From Undaria pinnatifida (Eukaryota > Sar > Phaeophyceae > Laminariales > Alariaceae): DNA of 64,000 bases. This document shows positions 43,021 through 53,517 of this stretch, one piece after another. The first letter of the stretch is position 1, and each line of letters starts with the position of its first letter. A program made the position numbers and the translations under genes. Where the stretch lies: positions 13,146,011 to 13,210,010 of the forward strand of contig JABAKD010000007.1 of assembly GCA_012845835.1 (NCBI GenBank). The letters run 5' to 3'. The notes under the pieces are model-generated. The model had not been told where the DNA came from. It was given only the letters and a program-made list of their open reading frames with translations, and did no database searches.

Positions 43021-43963
43021 AGTTCCCCCGTTCCCACGATCATCCAACTCAACCAGTATTCATTTTGCGTTTTCATAAGAATGGGTGGTATGGTTCCAGT
43101 CGCTTCACGTGCGTCACGATTTTTAGAAATCAGGAATTTTGCGAGGGGTGCAATGCAGGTGTCCGCAGCAATGCCGCTCAGCGTCAGTAGCAACATCACG
43201 AAGCACAGAGACTCATTACTACTACGACGTACTACTGCTGCTGTAGTGACGGGAGCCCTTTTTTGCCACGTCCACGACCACCACGACCACCACGACCACC
43301 ACGACCACCACCACCACCACTACGACCATCACGAGCACCACCACCACATCCAACCCAAGATTCTACATAATTTTCTAGGTGAGAGTGAGTAAATGGGTAA
43401 GTCAAAATGACCAAGTGACGCAACTCGATGCCAAATAATTTACATGCTCACGGCGGCATATTGGTGTTTTGATGCCAATCGACGAGCATAGAGGTTGCAG
43501 AAAAATGGGAGTTCGCAAATGGAGCCTACAAGCCATAAACACGGATTCATGTGCCGGGGAGGGGGGATGGAAGGCATCTATCTGTGGCCACGGATAAATG
43601 TTGTTGTCGTGAAGATCGTCGAGGGTAAACCCTCTTTTTGCGTACTATCTTTTAAGGGAGAGAAAACGCGATGCGATGGAATCAAGCAAGAGCACCAAAC
43701 GATACAACGACAAACACCTAATGGAACTACTGTTGTCACAGCAGAGATGCACGTTGTTACTCTTTTTGATAATACTGCGTTTTCCCAACCATTTCACCCC
43801 AGTGAAAAAATTGAAACACAAACAAACCAAACGTACGAGTACGTCCGCCTGGCACGAGACTGACGACACAAAAGCGCCTACGGCAGAGCTATGAAGGCTC
43901 GCAACGCCATGGTACGCACAAAAAACATACAGATAGTAGTAACCTAATTAGTAGTAAGCAGAC
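43021..43963 (+). other. No supported gene; CAC/GAC microsatellite
   Basis: 43268-43350 is a CACGACCAC-type repeat (His/Asp-rich in one frame). A 122-codon frame at 43495-43863 starts near GTTGCAGAAAAATGG; its peptide is not repetitive but matches nothing I recognise. Confidence 0.35.
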
Positions 43964-44018
43964 GTTGTTGCTGTTGTTGTTCTCACATTAACTCGCATAA
44001 TCAAGTCCGTGGTCACAG
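43964..44018 (-). mobile_element. LINE D tail stub
   Basis: GTTGTTGCTGTTGTTGTTCTCACATTAACTCGCATAATCAAGTCCGTGGTCACAG, about 55 bp, then unrelated sequence: an extreme 5' truncation. Confidence 0.75.
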
Positions 44019-44059
44019 ACGTAACATGCCTCAACGGGCTCGGGCTAGGGTATTATAGA

Positions 44060-44350
44060 CCTATCCGGTCGCCCGGGTGGCGTATCAGGCTATTTATCCT
44101 CGAGCCTGGTGTAGGTCATGTTCGTCAGTTCGAGACCCACCGAGTGCATACTCTTATACAATCGTTGGGACGACACCTGTGACCACGGCCTGTCCAGAAG
44201 CTGAAAAGTACAAGTGTGAAAAAAAAAGGACCTCCGCGCCCTTTGCCTACTCTGTTAAGGCATGCTGCGAGGCATGCTTTGATAAGCTTGTAGCGAGGGG
44301 GGTGGGGTCTCTCTGTGGTGGGTGTGAGGTAATGGTCGCCCTCAAGGACG
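44060..44350 (+). mobile_element. Candidate tRNA-derived SINE head
   Basis: TGGCGTATCAGG at 44078-44089 fits a pol III A box and GTTCGAGACCC at 44128-44138 a B box, 38 bp apart. No tRNA cloverleaf with paired acceptor arms is evident, so a SINE or decayed tRNA is more likely than a functional tRNA. No second copy is seen in this window. Confidence 0.3.
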
Positions 44351-44355
44351 GACAC

Positions 44356-44709
44356 CAATTGACTTATGCCTGTCGAGCGTATGCGGAGTAATGGATACTA
44401 CGTGTTATATACACGTGGTAATCTTTCTTGGGTGGCAATCGGAAAATTTGGTTTCTCCAGGCGTAAGTAGTGAGACGTATGCACCGGCCTGGACCTGGCA
44501 CATCGTAGACTGACTCCCGATTTCACTTTTATATGTTTATGGTGGAGGTATGAAGTGCGTCAGATGTGATATATGCGTTTTTTTTTTTTTTTCTTCTTTT
44601 TGATCCTCCTGGGGATCCGGGTAGAAAAAGCATAAGCTCCATCATACACTTTCGTTTGTGTACCAGTTTTCGTCCATCTGCAGAACGCAGACTTTGTGTG
44701 ATATATGCG

Positions 44710-44747
<38 letters not shown>

Positions 44748-44945
44748 GCTGTTGTTGTTGTTGTTGTTGTTGTTGCTGTTCTCACATTAACTCGCATAAT
44801 CAAGTCCATGGTCACAGGACAGGCTCCGTGTACCACCTTGGGTTGTGTGTGTTTCTTCCTGGGGCATTCATCAGCTCCAGAGTGACTCGAGCCTGCCCTG
44901 TGACCACGGACTTGATTATGCGAGTTAATGTGAGAACAACAACAA
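44356..44945 (+). mobile_element. LINE D 3' end with two nested insertions
   Basis: Plus-strand LINE D: 44356-44579 (GACTTATGCCTGTCGAGCG..to GTGATATATGCG) resuming at about 44828 (GTGTACCACCTTGGGTTG..to GTTAATGTGAGAACAACAAC). In the gap are an A-tailed insert (44580-44696, flanked by TGTGATATATGCGTT) and a minus-strand LINE D terminus (44712-44827). The two LINE tails face each other and form a large inverted repeat (arms CTCACATTAACTCGCATAATC). Confidence 0.82.
44580..44696 (-). mobile_element. A-tailed retroposon insert (117 bp) with 15-bp duplication
   Basis: TGTGATATATGCGTT is at 44565-44579 and 44697-44711. On the minus strand the insert ends GAGGATCAAAAAGAAG then A13. Its last part (AGCTTATGCTTTTTC..CCCGGATCC..GGAGGATCAAAA) resembles the retroposon K 3' end. 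The long duplication and A tail are typical of LINE-driven retroposition. Confidence 0.85.
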
Positions 44946-45861
44946 CAACAACCTTTCTTGCTGCTGCGTGTGGCTGCGAAGCTTTGGCGTGGCGGGGAAC
45001 AGTGACCTAGTGTCGACGGGCGTGGAAGAGACGGATTGGACTCTCCCTGAACGGTATTTTTTTGTTTAGATATGCACTGCAAGCTGGGGAGAGCACATTT
45101 TTTTTTTTATTGGAATTGAGGAGGAGGGGACCCGAATGGAATCGAGTGTCAGCGACAGCGCGTGCGAAGGAGCGGGCCAAGCGAGCTAAGGCGATGAGGC
45201 GGCCATGGAGAACCGCAGCAGGTGGATGCCACACGGAGACCCACGACCCGCACACACACCATCATCCCGAGACTCTAGAGGAACGATCGTCTTTTTTATA
45301 GCTTTTTACCAGGCGGGAGTACATGTTACTTACGTCACTGATTGTTGCAGAGTTGGTAGAGTTGTGTACACTTCATGGGGAAAGATCCCCCGCATTTTTC
45401 AGGCTCGAGCGTCGTAGCGGCGCTGCCACCTGTTCGGATAGTTCAGGAGGACGTCACAGCCATTAATATTTGTACCACAGGTGTGGTTCTTTTTCGATTG
45501 CTCAGTTTTACCGTTTGGGGGTCTTCACGCTCACGGACACCAGACAGCAGGCACGTTCGTCTGTGCTCACGATTACCGTGCGGTTCGTACGGTGCAGACA
45601 GCTCTCCTCTGGGACAACAACTGCTGTAATATTTAGCCGCGAGTTGGTTGGTGGCGAGAACGGGGGAACCCTATCTACGCTGTATAATGGATGCTGCAGT
45701 TGAGTGTGGATATCCGTGGCAGTCTGAGTTTAGGTTGCACGTTGGATCGTTTCACTTGTGCGCCTTCTTCGTATCGTGTGAAAGCGTAGTATTTGCCGGA
45801 CAGAATATTATTGCATTTGGTCTTCGGGTCTTCCTATCGATAGGGCTGAAGCACCTTTTTC
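44946..45861. other. No supported gene
   Basis: Frames up to 84 codons on the plus strand (45062-45869) without recognised motifs. T11 run at about 45100. Confidence 0.35.
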
Positions 45862-46090
45862 TTCAGTAAGTAGCCTTTCTTTGCGCTGTTCTATCACCCC
45901 ACCAATCCCACCATATGAAGTACAATATACATTTGCATGTTTGAGGTGGTCCGCACATTTTTGGTCAGTTTCTCGAAAACGCGCGGCAAAGCCGCTGTGG
46001 GGTCGGAGCCCTTGTCCGGGGTACGCCGCGGAAAGCGCGGCGCTCGTATCGATCAGAGAAGAGAGGACCAGACCCACGTGAGCAAGCACC
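45862..46090. repeat. Dispersed repeat H, second copy, without telomere tract
   Basis: AGTAAGTAGCCTTTCTTTGCGCTG..CACCCCACCAATC..GGTCCGCACATTTTTGGTCAGTTTCTCGAAAACGCGCGGC..GGGGTCGGAGCC aligns to 39925-40090. Here GGGGTACGCCGCGGAAAGCGCGGC follows instead of TTAGGG. Confidence 0.7.
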
Positions 46091-46284
46091 AAAGTCGGGA
46101 AGGATATGGACGTGGCGTGTCGGGACTGCTGTTTTCCCCTTCACGTTGGCACTCGGGCAAAAACCGGGCTAGGAGAAGGGAGACGAACGAGGAAAAACAC
46201 TCTGTCTGAGAAAAAATAAGGGTGGAAGGGAGGAAATCGGATGCTCGGAAGAAGGGGAGGAGACGCAGGAGGCTGCTCATGAAA
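46091..46284. other. Spacer
   Basis: No gene or repeat recognised. Confidence 0.3.
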
Positions 46285-46816
46285 TTTGGACCTGGCACAT
46301 CGAAGGCTGACTGCCGATTTCACCTTTTTATGTTTCTGGTGGAGGCAGAAATCGCGTCAGCTGTGATTTTGTTGTTGTTGTTGTTCTGACATGAACTCGC
46401 ATAATCAAGTCCGTGGTCGCAGGGCAGGCTCCAGTGCTCTGGAGCTGAGAGCATACCATCAAGGAAAAATCACAAAAAAATACAAAAGTGGTACACGCGT
46501 ATATCACAGCTTACGCAATTCATGCCTCCAACAGAAACATATAAAAGTGAAATCGGGAGTCAGCCTACGATGTGCCAGGTCCGTACTGGTCTATTGTCGC
46601 GCATGAAAAAACGGAAAAAACCGACTATACCGATTGCCACCCAAGAAAGACTACCACGTATATATTGCACGTAGTACCTAGCACTACGCATACGTATATG
46701 CGTGTACCATCTTTGGTTTGTGTTTTCCCTGGGGTATACCCAACCTCCAGAGCGACTGGAGCCTGTCCTGTGACCACGGACTTGATTATGCGAGTTTATG
46801 TGAGAACAATAACAAG
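46285..46816 (+). mobile_element. LINE D 3' end interrupted by an opposite LINE D 3' end
   Basis: Plus-strand pieces 46285-46368 (GGACCTGGCACATCGAAGGCTG..CAGCTGTGAT) and 46692-46816 (CGTGTACCATCTTTGG..GAGTTTATGTGAGAACAATAAC) flank a minus-strand LINE D 3' end (46369-46690) beginning with (GTT)n. The break point, GTGAT/ATATGCGTGTACC, is within a few bases of the one used at 44579/44828. Confidence 0.8.
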
Positions 46817-46920
46817 TTGAGGTTGATGTTTGGGGTTGATGTTTGGGGTTAGGGTTAGGACGGGTCGACGCCCTCTCGCGATTTGACAAAAAAAAAACAC
46901 GAGAACACAAAAAACACCTG
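46817..46920. repeat. Right block of repeat H with a telomere-like word
   Basis: GGTTGATGTTTGG twice, then GGGGTTAGGGTTAGG and GGGTCGACGCCCTCTCGCGATTTGAC(A)10..CACGAGAACACAAAAAACACC, aligned to the right block at 40207-40255. Confidence 0.65.
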
Positions 46921-46924
46921 TTTT

Positions 46925-47363
46925 TAAAAACCCTTCGGCCCTTCCCCCCCCCCCCGCCCCAACCCCTTCGAACGCTCCGCCCTCTCCTTAGTGGTTGCAC
47001 AACTTACAGGATAGGATTGATAGTTTCCACTCACAGATTGAACTACCCCGCCCGTCCCGCTCCCCCCCGACCCCTCCCCCCGCTCCCTCTTGATCAAACC
47101 CAGGTCCCCACGTCCTTCAAAACTCCGCCCTCCCCGCACCGGTTATTCCCCTTACTACAGCAGTAATCACTTAATAAACTGAGGCATTTCCTTCCACAGA
47201 GTCAGATTTTGTCCCTCTCAAGAACGTGCTTTATAGTTTCCGCGCGCAGACGGACTAACACCACCCTTTTGACCCTGATAGCTACACTGCAGTTGCAAGG
47301 GGAGTCTCCGACCTATATCCTAAATGAGGACGCATAACCCGTAATACGCGCGATCAGAGTATC
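46925..47363 (+). mobile_element. Retroposon C copy, opposite orientation
   Basis: Reverse-complement copy: CCTTCCCCCCCCCCCCGCCCC, CTTAGTGGTTGCACAACTTAC.., ATAGTTTCC, GATCAAACCCAGGTCCCCACG, ATAGCTACACTGCAGTTGCAAGG, ending ACGCGCGATCAGAGTATCGAG, just short of the constant end. Confidence 0.75.
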
Positions 47364-47777
47364 GAGCTTTGTAGAGCACCGCGAATAGCCCCTGAGCATA
47401 TTTTTCGTTTCATACTTCCAATCTAAAAATTCTGGAAGCAAGCCTTGACCATGAGCATTCGCCCTCGCTGTGCTTTCCATTTTTTTCGTCGACTCTCTAA
47501 TATTTCTCGACCTGTCTTGACGGCGACCTTCTCGTTGAACACGCAGCAGTTTTCCATTTCAGCGCCATCGCACATGCCATCCACAAGTGCAGCAGCACAA
47601 TGTTTTGAGCTTCCTCTGACATGAGTGAGGAGCTCGACATCACGCCCAAGAATGCCTCTAGAGACATTTGTTCGCGCAAACTATGCGCTGTTGGTAGTCC
47701 TAAAGTTTGTAGTAGCTGCATTATCATTGTTCATCGTTCACATTTTTTTTTTTCTGCAGCAGCTGGGGGCATGCATT
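47364..47777. other. No gene; fragment of a low-copy repeat
   Basis: 47620-47690 (TGAGTGAGGAGCTCGACATCACG..AATGCCTCTAGAGACATTTGTTCGCGCAAAC) resembles 29980-30050 and 32900-32970. No coding evidence. Confidence 0.4.
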
Positions 47778-48010
47778 GCTTCAGCTACGATATATGCGCA
47801 TACCACTTTTGATTTGCTAGTGTTTTTTTCCCTGGGGTATTCGTCCAATCCCCAGAGTGATTAGAGCCTGGAGCCTGTCCTGTGACCACGGACTTGATTT
47901 TCGAGGTAATACATGTGAGAACAACAAGCACGACTATTAGGAGATGAAGACAGCTTGCAAAGAAGAGTTTCAGACAAAATATTCGATCTCACAGCTGGAG
48001 TGTAATTTTC
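47778..48010 (+). mobile_element. LINE D tail and retroposon C stub
   Basis: 47778-47930: plus-strand LINE D terminus (GATATATGCGCATACCACTTTTG..CACGGACTTGATTTTCGAGG..GTGAGAACAACAAGC). 47945-48010: reverse retroposon C terminus (GACAGCTTGCAAAGAAGAG..CAGCTGGAGTGTAATTTTCACT). Confidence 0.65.
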
Positions 48011-48127
48011 ACTAGCACTTCTACTTTTGATTGAGAATCTCAATCGGGTTGAAACGTATGGCCAGAGAAATGCATACGACCTAGCTTGTTGAACGACTTT
48101 CATTTTCTTGGAATTCGGAATATTTCC

Positions 48128-48235
48128 TCCTATTTTTATAAAAAATGAAAATACACTTCAGCTGTGAGATTAAATATTTTGTCGAAACTCATCTTTGCAA
48201 GCTGTGTGTGATACTCCGATCGCGCCCATTACGGT
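48128..48235 (-). mobile_element. Retroposon C stub (about 105 bp)
   Basis: TTTTTATAAAAAATGAAAATACACTTCAGCTGTGAG..GATACTCCGATCGCGCCCATTACGG, then unrelated DNA. Confidence 0.8.
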
Positions 48236-48822
48236 TCTTATTATGGTGGTGGGAAAAAAATTCGAGTAGCATACCGATGTTCATTTGCTGTCATTTATCC
48301 AATACGACTGGTGGTCGCTTCATTCATCCGTCGTCGTAACAGTAGTTCCGGTACTGCTGTAATTGTTTTAGAGTTGACTGGTTGTTTCGACGTGGTCCTC
48401 TCATGTTTCTTTTTTTGTTCATTGTTTGAAGTTCTGTTCCACTTTTTAACGGTTGTTGTTTGATCTAAGCCCATCAAGTCCGTGATCACAGAACACACCC
48501 CACCCCTTTTATCTTCGCACTTTGTTACGTCCAAAGAGAGTTATCAAAAACCGGCGAGCTATTAATCCATCAAGATTAATGGCGGACCCGCATCTCCGGA
48601 TGACTTTGCAAAACGCGGTAGCAGCCAAGCTTGCCTCTCCGACACCCGGTACGAATACCGGAAACGTTGATGACATAGCCTCATTACTAACCGAGACGAT
48701 ACCGTCAAATGCCGCCGACATAGCGCCCCCTTTTCGGCGCAAACAAGTGCCGAGGGGCTGGTGTGCGACCGAGGCGACGAAGGCGGATTTGAACGCACGA
48801 TGGCAATATAGGGAAGACGGGA

Positions 48823-49053
48823 GTAAACGGATCCGTTTTGCTCCAAACGATCGTGGTCTACGGCAAGCCTCGAAGGCGACCACCAAACAGGTGAAATGCA
48901 CGGGCGGAAGCTGTTCAGAGGTTCTTCCAAGATTGCGTAAACGGATCCGTTTTGCTCCAAACGATCGTGGTCTACGGCAAGCCTCGAAGGCGACCATCAA
49001 ACAGCTGAAATGCACGCGGGCGGAAGCTGTTCAGAGGTTCTTCCAAGATTGCG
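48823..49053 (+). repeat. 114/116-bp tandem duplication in the LINE ORF
   Basis: GTAAACGGATCCGTTTTGCTCC occurs at 48823 and 48937, followed by nearly identical sequence to AAGATTGCGT. The second copy has 2 extra bases (ACGCGGGCGG versus ACGGGCGG). Only the second copy leads into the downstream reading frame with sensible peptide (AEAVQRFFQDC). Confidence 0.88.
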
Positions 49054-50112
49054 TTAGCCAACTCGAAGGGCGTATCCGAGAAGGTGATCAATTTTTCTTC
49101 TATAAACACCTCAAAGGGGATGGATGTGGAAGGAAAGAGGACGTTTAACTCGCAGTACATCAATAACGAGGAAGGTCGATTGCTGCGGGATAATGCCTTC
49201 ATCCGCGAGCGGTGGGTGAGGTGGTTTCACAAACTGCTTAACGCCAAGTCGCCGACCCTTGATCCGAGCATTGTGGACGAGCTTAAGCAGTGGCTGCCGT
49301 GCAGACCACTGGGCGATGTCTCGTCTAAAAACGAAGTAGAGGAGGCGATCCGGGCGCTGGCGAACCGAAAAGCGGTAGGGCCCGATGGTCTCCCGGCCGA
49401 GCTCTTGAAGGTTTTGGCCGACGAAGAATTGAACACCCTCGGAAAGTTCCATGATATCATTGTCGCTGTGATGAGGGGAGGTGGGCTACCGCAACATTAG
49501 AAAGATGCAACGATGAAGGTGCTTCACAAGAAGAAATATCGGACTGAGTGTGGCAATTATCTTGGCACTTTCCTCGTGGCTCACGCCGGCAAAGTACTCC
49601 TTAAAGCCATCGCGGGTAGCCTGAGTGACTAATGCGAACGCGAGAACATTCTGCCGGAGGAACAGTGTGGGTTCAGACCCCGACGATCGACGGTTGACAT
49701 GATGTTCGTAGTACGACGACGGCAGGTACTGGCGCGGAAGAAGGACGCCCCCTTGCACATGTGCTTTATCGACCTCACCAAAGAATATGACTCCGTCGAC
49801 CGAACCCTTCTGTGGGATGTCCTTGCTCGTTTTGGTGTGCCACCGAGAATGCTCGCCGTCATCCGCCAATTCCACGACGGTATGCAAGTATGCGTGCGGC
49901 TGGATGACGGAGAGTGCTCGGATAAGTTCGACGTGGGGCAAGGTCTCAGGCCTGGATGCGTGCTCGCGCCACTGTTGTTCAACACATTTTTCACGGCGGT
50001 ACTGCGTTTGGCCGAGAAGAGCTCCCTCGCTGATGCAACCATTACGGCCAACACGGTGCAGCTCCAAATAAAGGAGGAAGACGAGAAAAAGGGCACTTCA
50101 CGTACAGGCAAA

Positions 50113-50139
50113 TCCGCCGGAGGATAAAAAAAAAGCAAA
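50113..50139 (+). mobile_element. Tiny retroposon K 3'-end insertion in the LINE RT gene
   Basis: TCCGCCGGAGGATAAAAAAAAA (22 bp) matches the very 3' end and A tail of retroposon K. GCAAA flanks it at 50108-50112 and 50135-50139. It introduces a TAA stop (50125-50127). Confidence 0.6.
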
Positions 50140-51369
50140 GTTCAACGGGCGGATGCGGAAGGAGGGGGATGAGGTGCAGAGATTGTGGGGTATGCTGTAC
50201 GCGGACGATGCGGGCGTATCACGATCATCAGAAGGGCTGGAGAGGATGATGACGGTGATCGTGACTGCATGCTCGTCGTTCGGGCTTACGGTGTCCGGGG
50301 CAAAAACAGAGAAAATGTGCCTGGAAACCAAAGGCGGGGGGAAGGTGTCCTTCACAATCAATGCAGCCGGCCAAGTATACAAACAAACAATCGAGTTTGT
50401 GTACTTAGGCGGGGTCATCACTGCAGACAGATACCTTAGCATTGAAATAATGCGGCATCTTCAGAGGGCCTGGGCGTGCTTCCAGCGGTACAAGATGAAA
50501 ATCTCTATGATCGCCCGGGTGTGCGCTTACGGTTGAAGGTGCGGTTGCTGAAAGCTGATGTTGTCGAGGCACTTCTTTACGGTTGCATGAGGTGGAGCCT
50601 GAATAAGCCTGACTATGACAGGCTACGACGAGTTCACCACTCTATGCTCCTCCGATGCCTTGGATGCCTATACGGAAGCGCGACGACCACACCCTATCGT
50701 ACACCGACGTGCTTGCCAAGACAGCTTCCGAGAGCATAGAGGCGATAGTACTCAAATAAATGGAGGATATTGTTTGCGGGATTCGCAGCACGTATGGGGG
50801 AGGAGCGTTTGCCACAGAGGGTGAGGTTTGGGGAGCTTATTGCAGGTGAGGGGGCAAGAAAAATACTGGATGGCTCATCTGAAAGAGGATATGTCGGTCA
50901 TTTGAATGAAATTGGAAGGGTGGCGAAAGGCTGCTCGGAAGGCTGGCAGATGGTTTCGACGAGGAGAGGAGGGAGGCGAGTTGTTCATGCGGAATTGGCA
51001 TGAAATGGAGAGACGCAAAGCTGCATAGCGACGCGCAAAGGCTACGGTAGCGCCATCCGCCATCGGCATCTATAAGCGGCCGGGGGAAGGGGGGAGGGAG
51101 CGGGGGGGGGGGCAGGAGAGGAGGGGGGACGGGGGGAGGGAGGGGAGAGGGAAGGGGGGGCGTCATGCCCAAGATACTGAAGTCTGGGTGTGACCATCAT
51201 CGTCTTGAAAGTTGTGGGCATCCCAATGGCCGTCACAAGAGAGCAAAAGACCGCCCTGCCTTCTTCGCCATGTTGCGTTCTCTCCCCAGTGCCATTGATG
51301 ATGCACTTGATATGCCCCATGAGCCCAATGCCGTTTTTAGCTATTATTAGTTCCTCGGGACTGCGAGTA

Positions 51370-51545
51370 TGACACTTGGTTTTCTCTTTTCCTCTCCTTG
51401 CTTCATCTTCTTGTCCTTTTCTTCTTTCTTTTCTTGTCTTTTCTTTTCTTTCCTTTCCTTTTTCGTTCATGTATTCGTTTATATTTTGTACGATTTCTTC
51501 TCTTTTCTTTTCTTTCCTTTATCTTCTTTGTTTTTCTTTTGTTGC
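51370..51545 (+). repeat. Polypyrimidine tract of the LINE D 3' UTR
   Basis: About 175 bp almost free of A and mostly TTTTCTTT/CCTTTCC words. The equivalent tract (as purine strand) is found at 38750-38890, 41235-41440 and 42830-43010 with variable length. Confidence 0.8.
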
Positions 51546-51681
51546 TTTTACTTGCGTCTGTCGTGCGTATGAGCAGCGGTAGATACTACGTGTAGTATAT
51601 TCGTGTTAGTCTTTTTTGGTTGGCAAGCAGAATAGTCGGGTTTTCCACGCGCGAGTAGTGAGACGAATGCCCCGGGATGGA

Positions 51682-52426
51682 CCTGGATATATTATAAAAA
51701 TTAAAATACACTCCAGCTGTGAGATCGAAGATTTCGTCGAAACTCATCTTTGCAAGCTGTGTGTGATACTCCAATCGCGCGCATTACGAGTTGTGTGTCC
51801 TCATTAAGGATATAGGTCGGCGACTCCCCTTGCAACTACAGTGTAGCTATCAGGGTCAACAGGATGATTTTAGTCAGTCTGTGCGCGGAAACTATAAAAC
51901 CCGTTTCTGAGGGGGACAAAATCTGACAGCTGTGAAGGGAAAGGGGGGGCCTGGTTTAGATCAAAAGCGAGCGGGTTTGGAGGGGGGCGGGGGGGGGGGG
52001 GGGGGGGGGAAAGGGGCAATTTGTGCATGTAAGCTATAAATCCTTTCGAGGGGATAAATCTGACGGTTTTGGCACCAGTATATTATTGAGGTCGGGGGGG
52101 GGGGGGGGGGCGGGGGGGGGGGGGCAGCTCGATATGTGCCTGGAAACTATACATTATTTCGAGGGGATAAATGTGACATTTTTGGAAATAATACATCAGT
52201 TTATCGTGTATATCCTGGGGTAAGTCGTACAATCAGTGAGTAAAGAGAGGGTGGAGTGTTCGAGGGGGTGGGGTTGGGATGGGTTAGCCGGGGAGGGTGG
52301 GGGGTGGGGGCGGGGGCGGGGGGCGGGGGGGGGGGGGGGGAAGGCTTTAGGTGAGGGGTTTGTTATACGTGTGGTGCTAGGTCTAGGCGAAGGTGCGGGT
52401 GATGGGGAAGAAAGGGGCGTTCGAGG

Positions 52427-52458
<32 letters not shown>

Positions 52459-53082
52459 ACACAGCGGCATGGATGGCTCTCGAAAGATAATGAGGTGATA
52501 TCCTGTGCGTGAAGTGTTTATTAATGTGGCGGATGTCGATATTTGGTGGGGCGTTTGAGTAAGGGAGAGCAAGAGGGGGAGGGGAGGGGGAAGATTTTTT
52601 AGGAGGTTAAGGTCACAAATAATATTCAAATACACTTCGGCTGTGAGATCAAAGATATGTATCAGCTTGTTATACGCGTGGTGCTAGGTCTAGGCGATCG
52701 TGTAGGTGGTCGGAAAAGAGGGGGCGTTGGAGGGGGGGGGGGGGGGGGGGGGGTATAATTGAAACCTTCGTCATGGATGGTCAGAAAGATAATGACGTGG
52801 TATCAACTGCATATAGGTGTTTATTACTCAGGCCGATTTTGATTGTGAGTGGGGCGTTTGGACAGACTAGGCGGAAGGGGGGGGGGGATCGGGGGACGGA
52901 GGGGCGGGGGGGGGTAAAGGGTTGGGGTTTGTTATGAAAAAGAGGTCAGTGGAGGGGGAGGGGAGGGGGGGGGGGGGGGGGCGGGGGGCGGGACATTCCA
53001 ATATGTGCGCGGAAACTATAAATTCTCAACGGGGACAAACCTGACGATTGAAGCAATAAGACATTCCTTTATATCATCTGGC
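51682..53082 (-). mobile_element. Retroposon C, near-full-length copy in LINE D
   Basis: Starts ATATATTATAAAAATTAAAATACACTCC and reaches GCAATAAGACATTCCTTTATATCA, the same far end as the 34 kb copy. G runs at 51991-52009, 52110-52132 (with interruptions), 52325-52340, 52428-52457 (30 G) and 52731-52753. It interrupts the LINE D 3' UTR after GGACCTGG. The right target duplication is not clear. Confidence 0.85.
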
Positions 53083-53486
53083 TTGTAATGTTTACTATTC
53101 TAGAAGGTTTGATGTTAGATGCAGCATGCAACCCAGTGTTTAAGTGTAGTGAATAAGGTGTTAAATCTTCATAGTTTGTTGTTGTATGATACATCGATCG
53201 AAAGCTAGAATATTTTATAGAATATTTGTAGGTACCATTATTTTCTGACATCGCTAATTATAAGAAAGAGATACGTATTGTCAAATGCAACAGGCGAGGT
53301 GATGTGGTCATGCACTGTGTTTGTCACCATCATCATACAGTCACCATTATTATCGACATCGCTAATTATACGCAAGAGATACGTATTGCCAAATACAGCA
53401 TGCGAGGTGATGTATGTGGCCATGTGCTGTCTCCGTCATTGATCATTAGAGGGAGGGATGCGAATCGACGCTTGGTATACATGCAT
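53083..53486. repeat. Segment with a 105-bp imperfect tandem duplication
   Basis: ATCGCTAATTATAAGAAAGAGATACGTATTG..GCGAGGTGATG (from 53251) is repeated as ATCGCTAATTATACGCAAGAGATACGTATTG..GCGAGGTGATG (from 53360). It lies between retroposon C and the resumption of LINE D, so it must be an insertion of its own or C-linked DNA. No ORF. Confidence 0.6.
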
Positions 53487-53517
53487 ATATATCGTAGACT
53501 GACTCCTGATTTCACCC

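Larger units (their letters stand above)
48522..51193 (+). pseudogene. LINE reverse transcriptase pseudogene with Gly/Arg-rich tail
   Basis: Non-LTR RT motifs in order: VEEAIRALANRKAVGPDGLPAELLK (about 49335), [13 protein letters not shown] (about 49669), [13 protein letters not shown] (about 49766, catalytic Asp), [17 protein letters not shown] (about 49936), YADDAG (50198-50215, catalytic pair intact), FVYLGG (about 50396) and the C-terminal LFAGFAARMGEERLPQRV (about 50769). It ends with KRPGE, a Gly/Arg-rich tail and TEVWV before TGA at 51191-51193. Damage: TAG 49498-49500, TAA 49630-49632, TAA 50125-50127 in a small insertion, frameshifts near 50130, 50536 and 50700, and a ~114-bp tandem duplication at 48823-49053. 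No endonuclease domain is visible upstream, so the 5' part is missing. Confidence 0.9.

Noticed and set aside
44078..44138. Possible tRNA gene (A and B boxes present)
   Set aside because: No acceptor-stem pairing or anticodon arm could be drawn; kept only as a SINE candidate.
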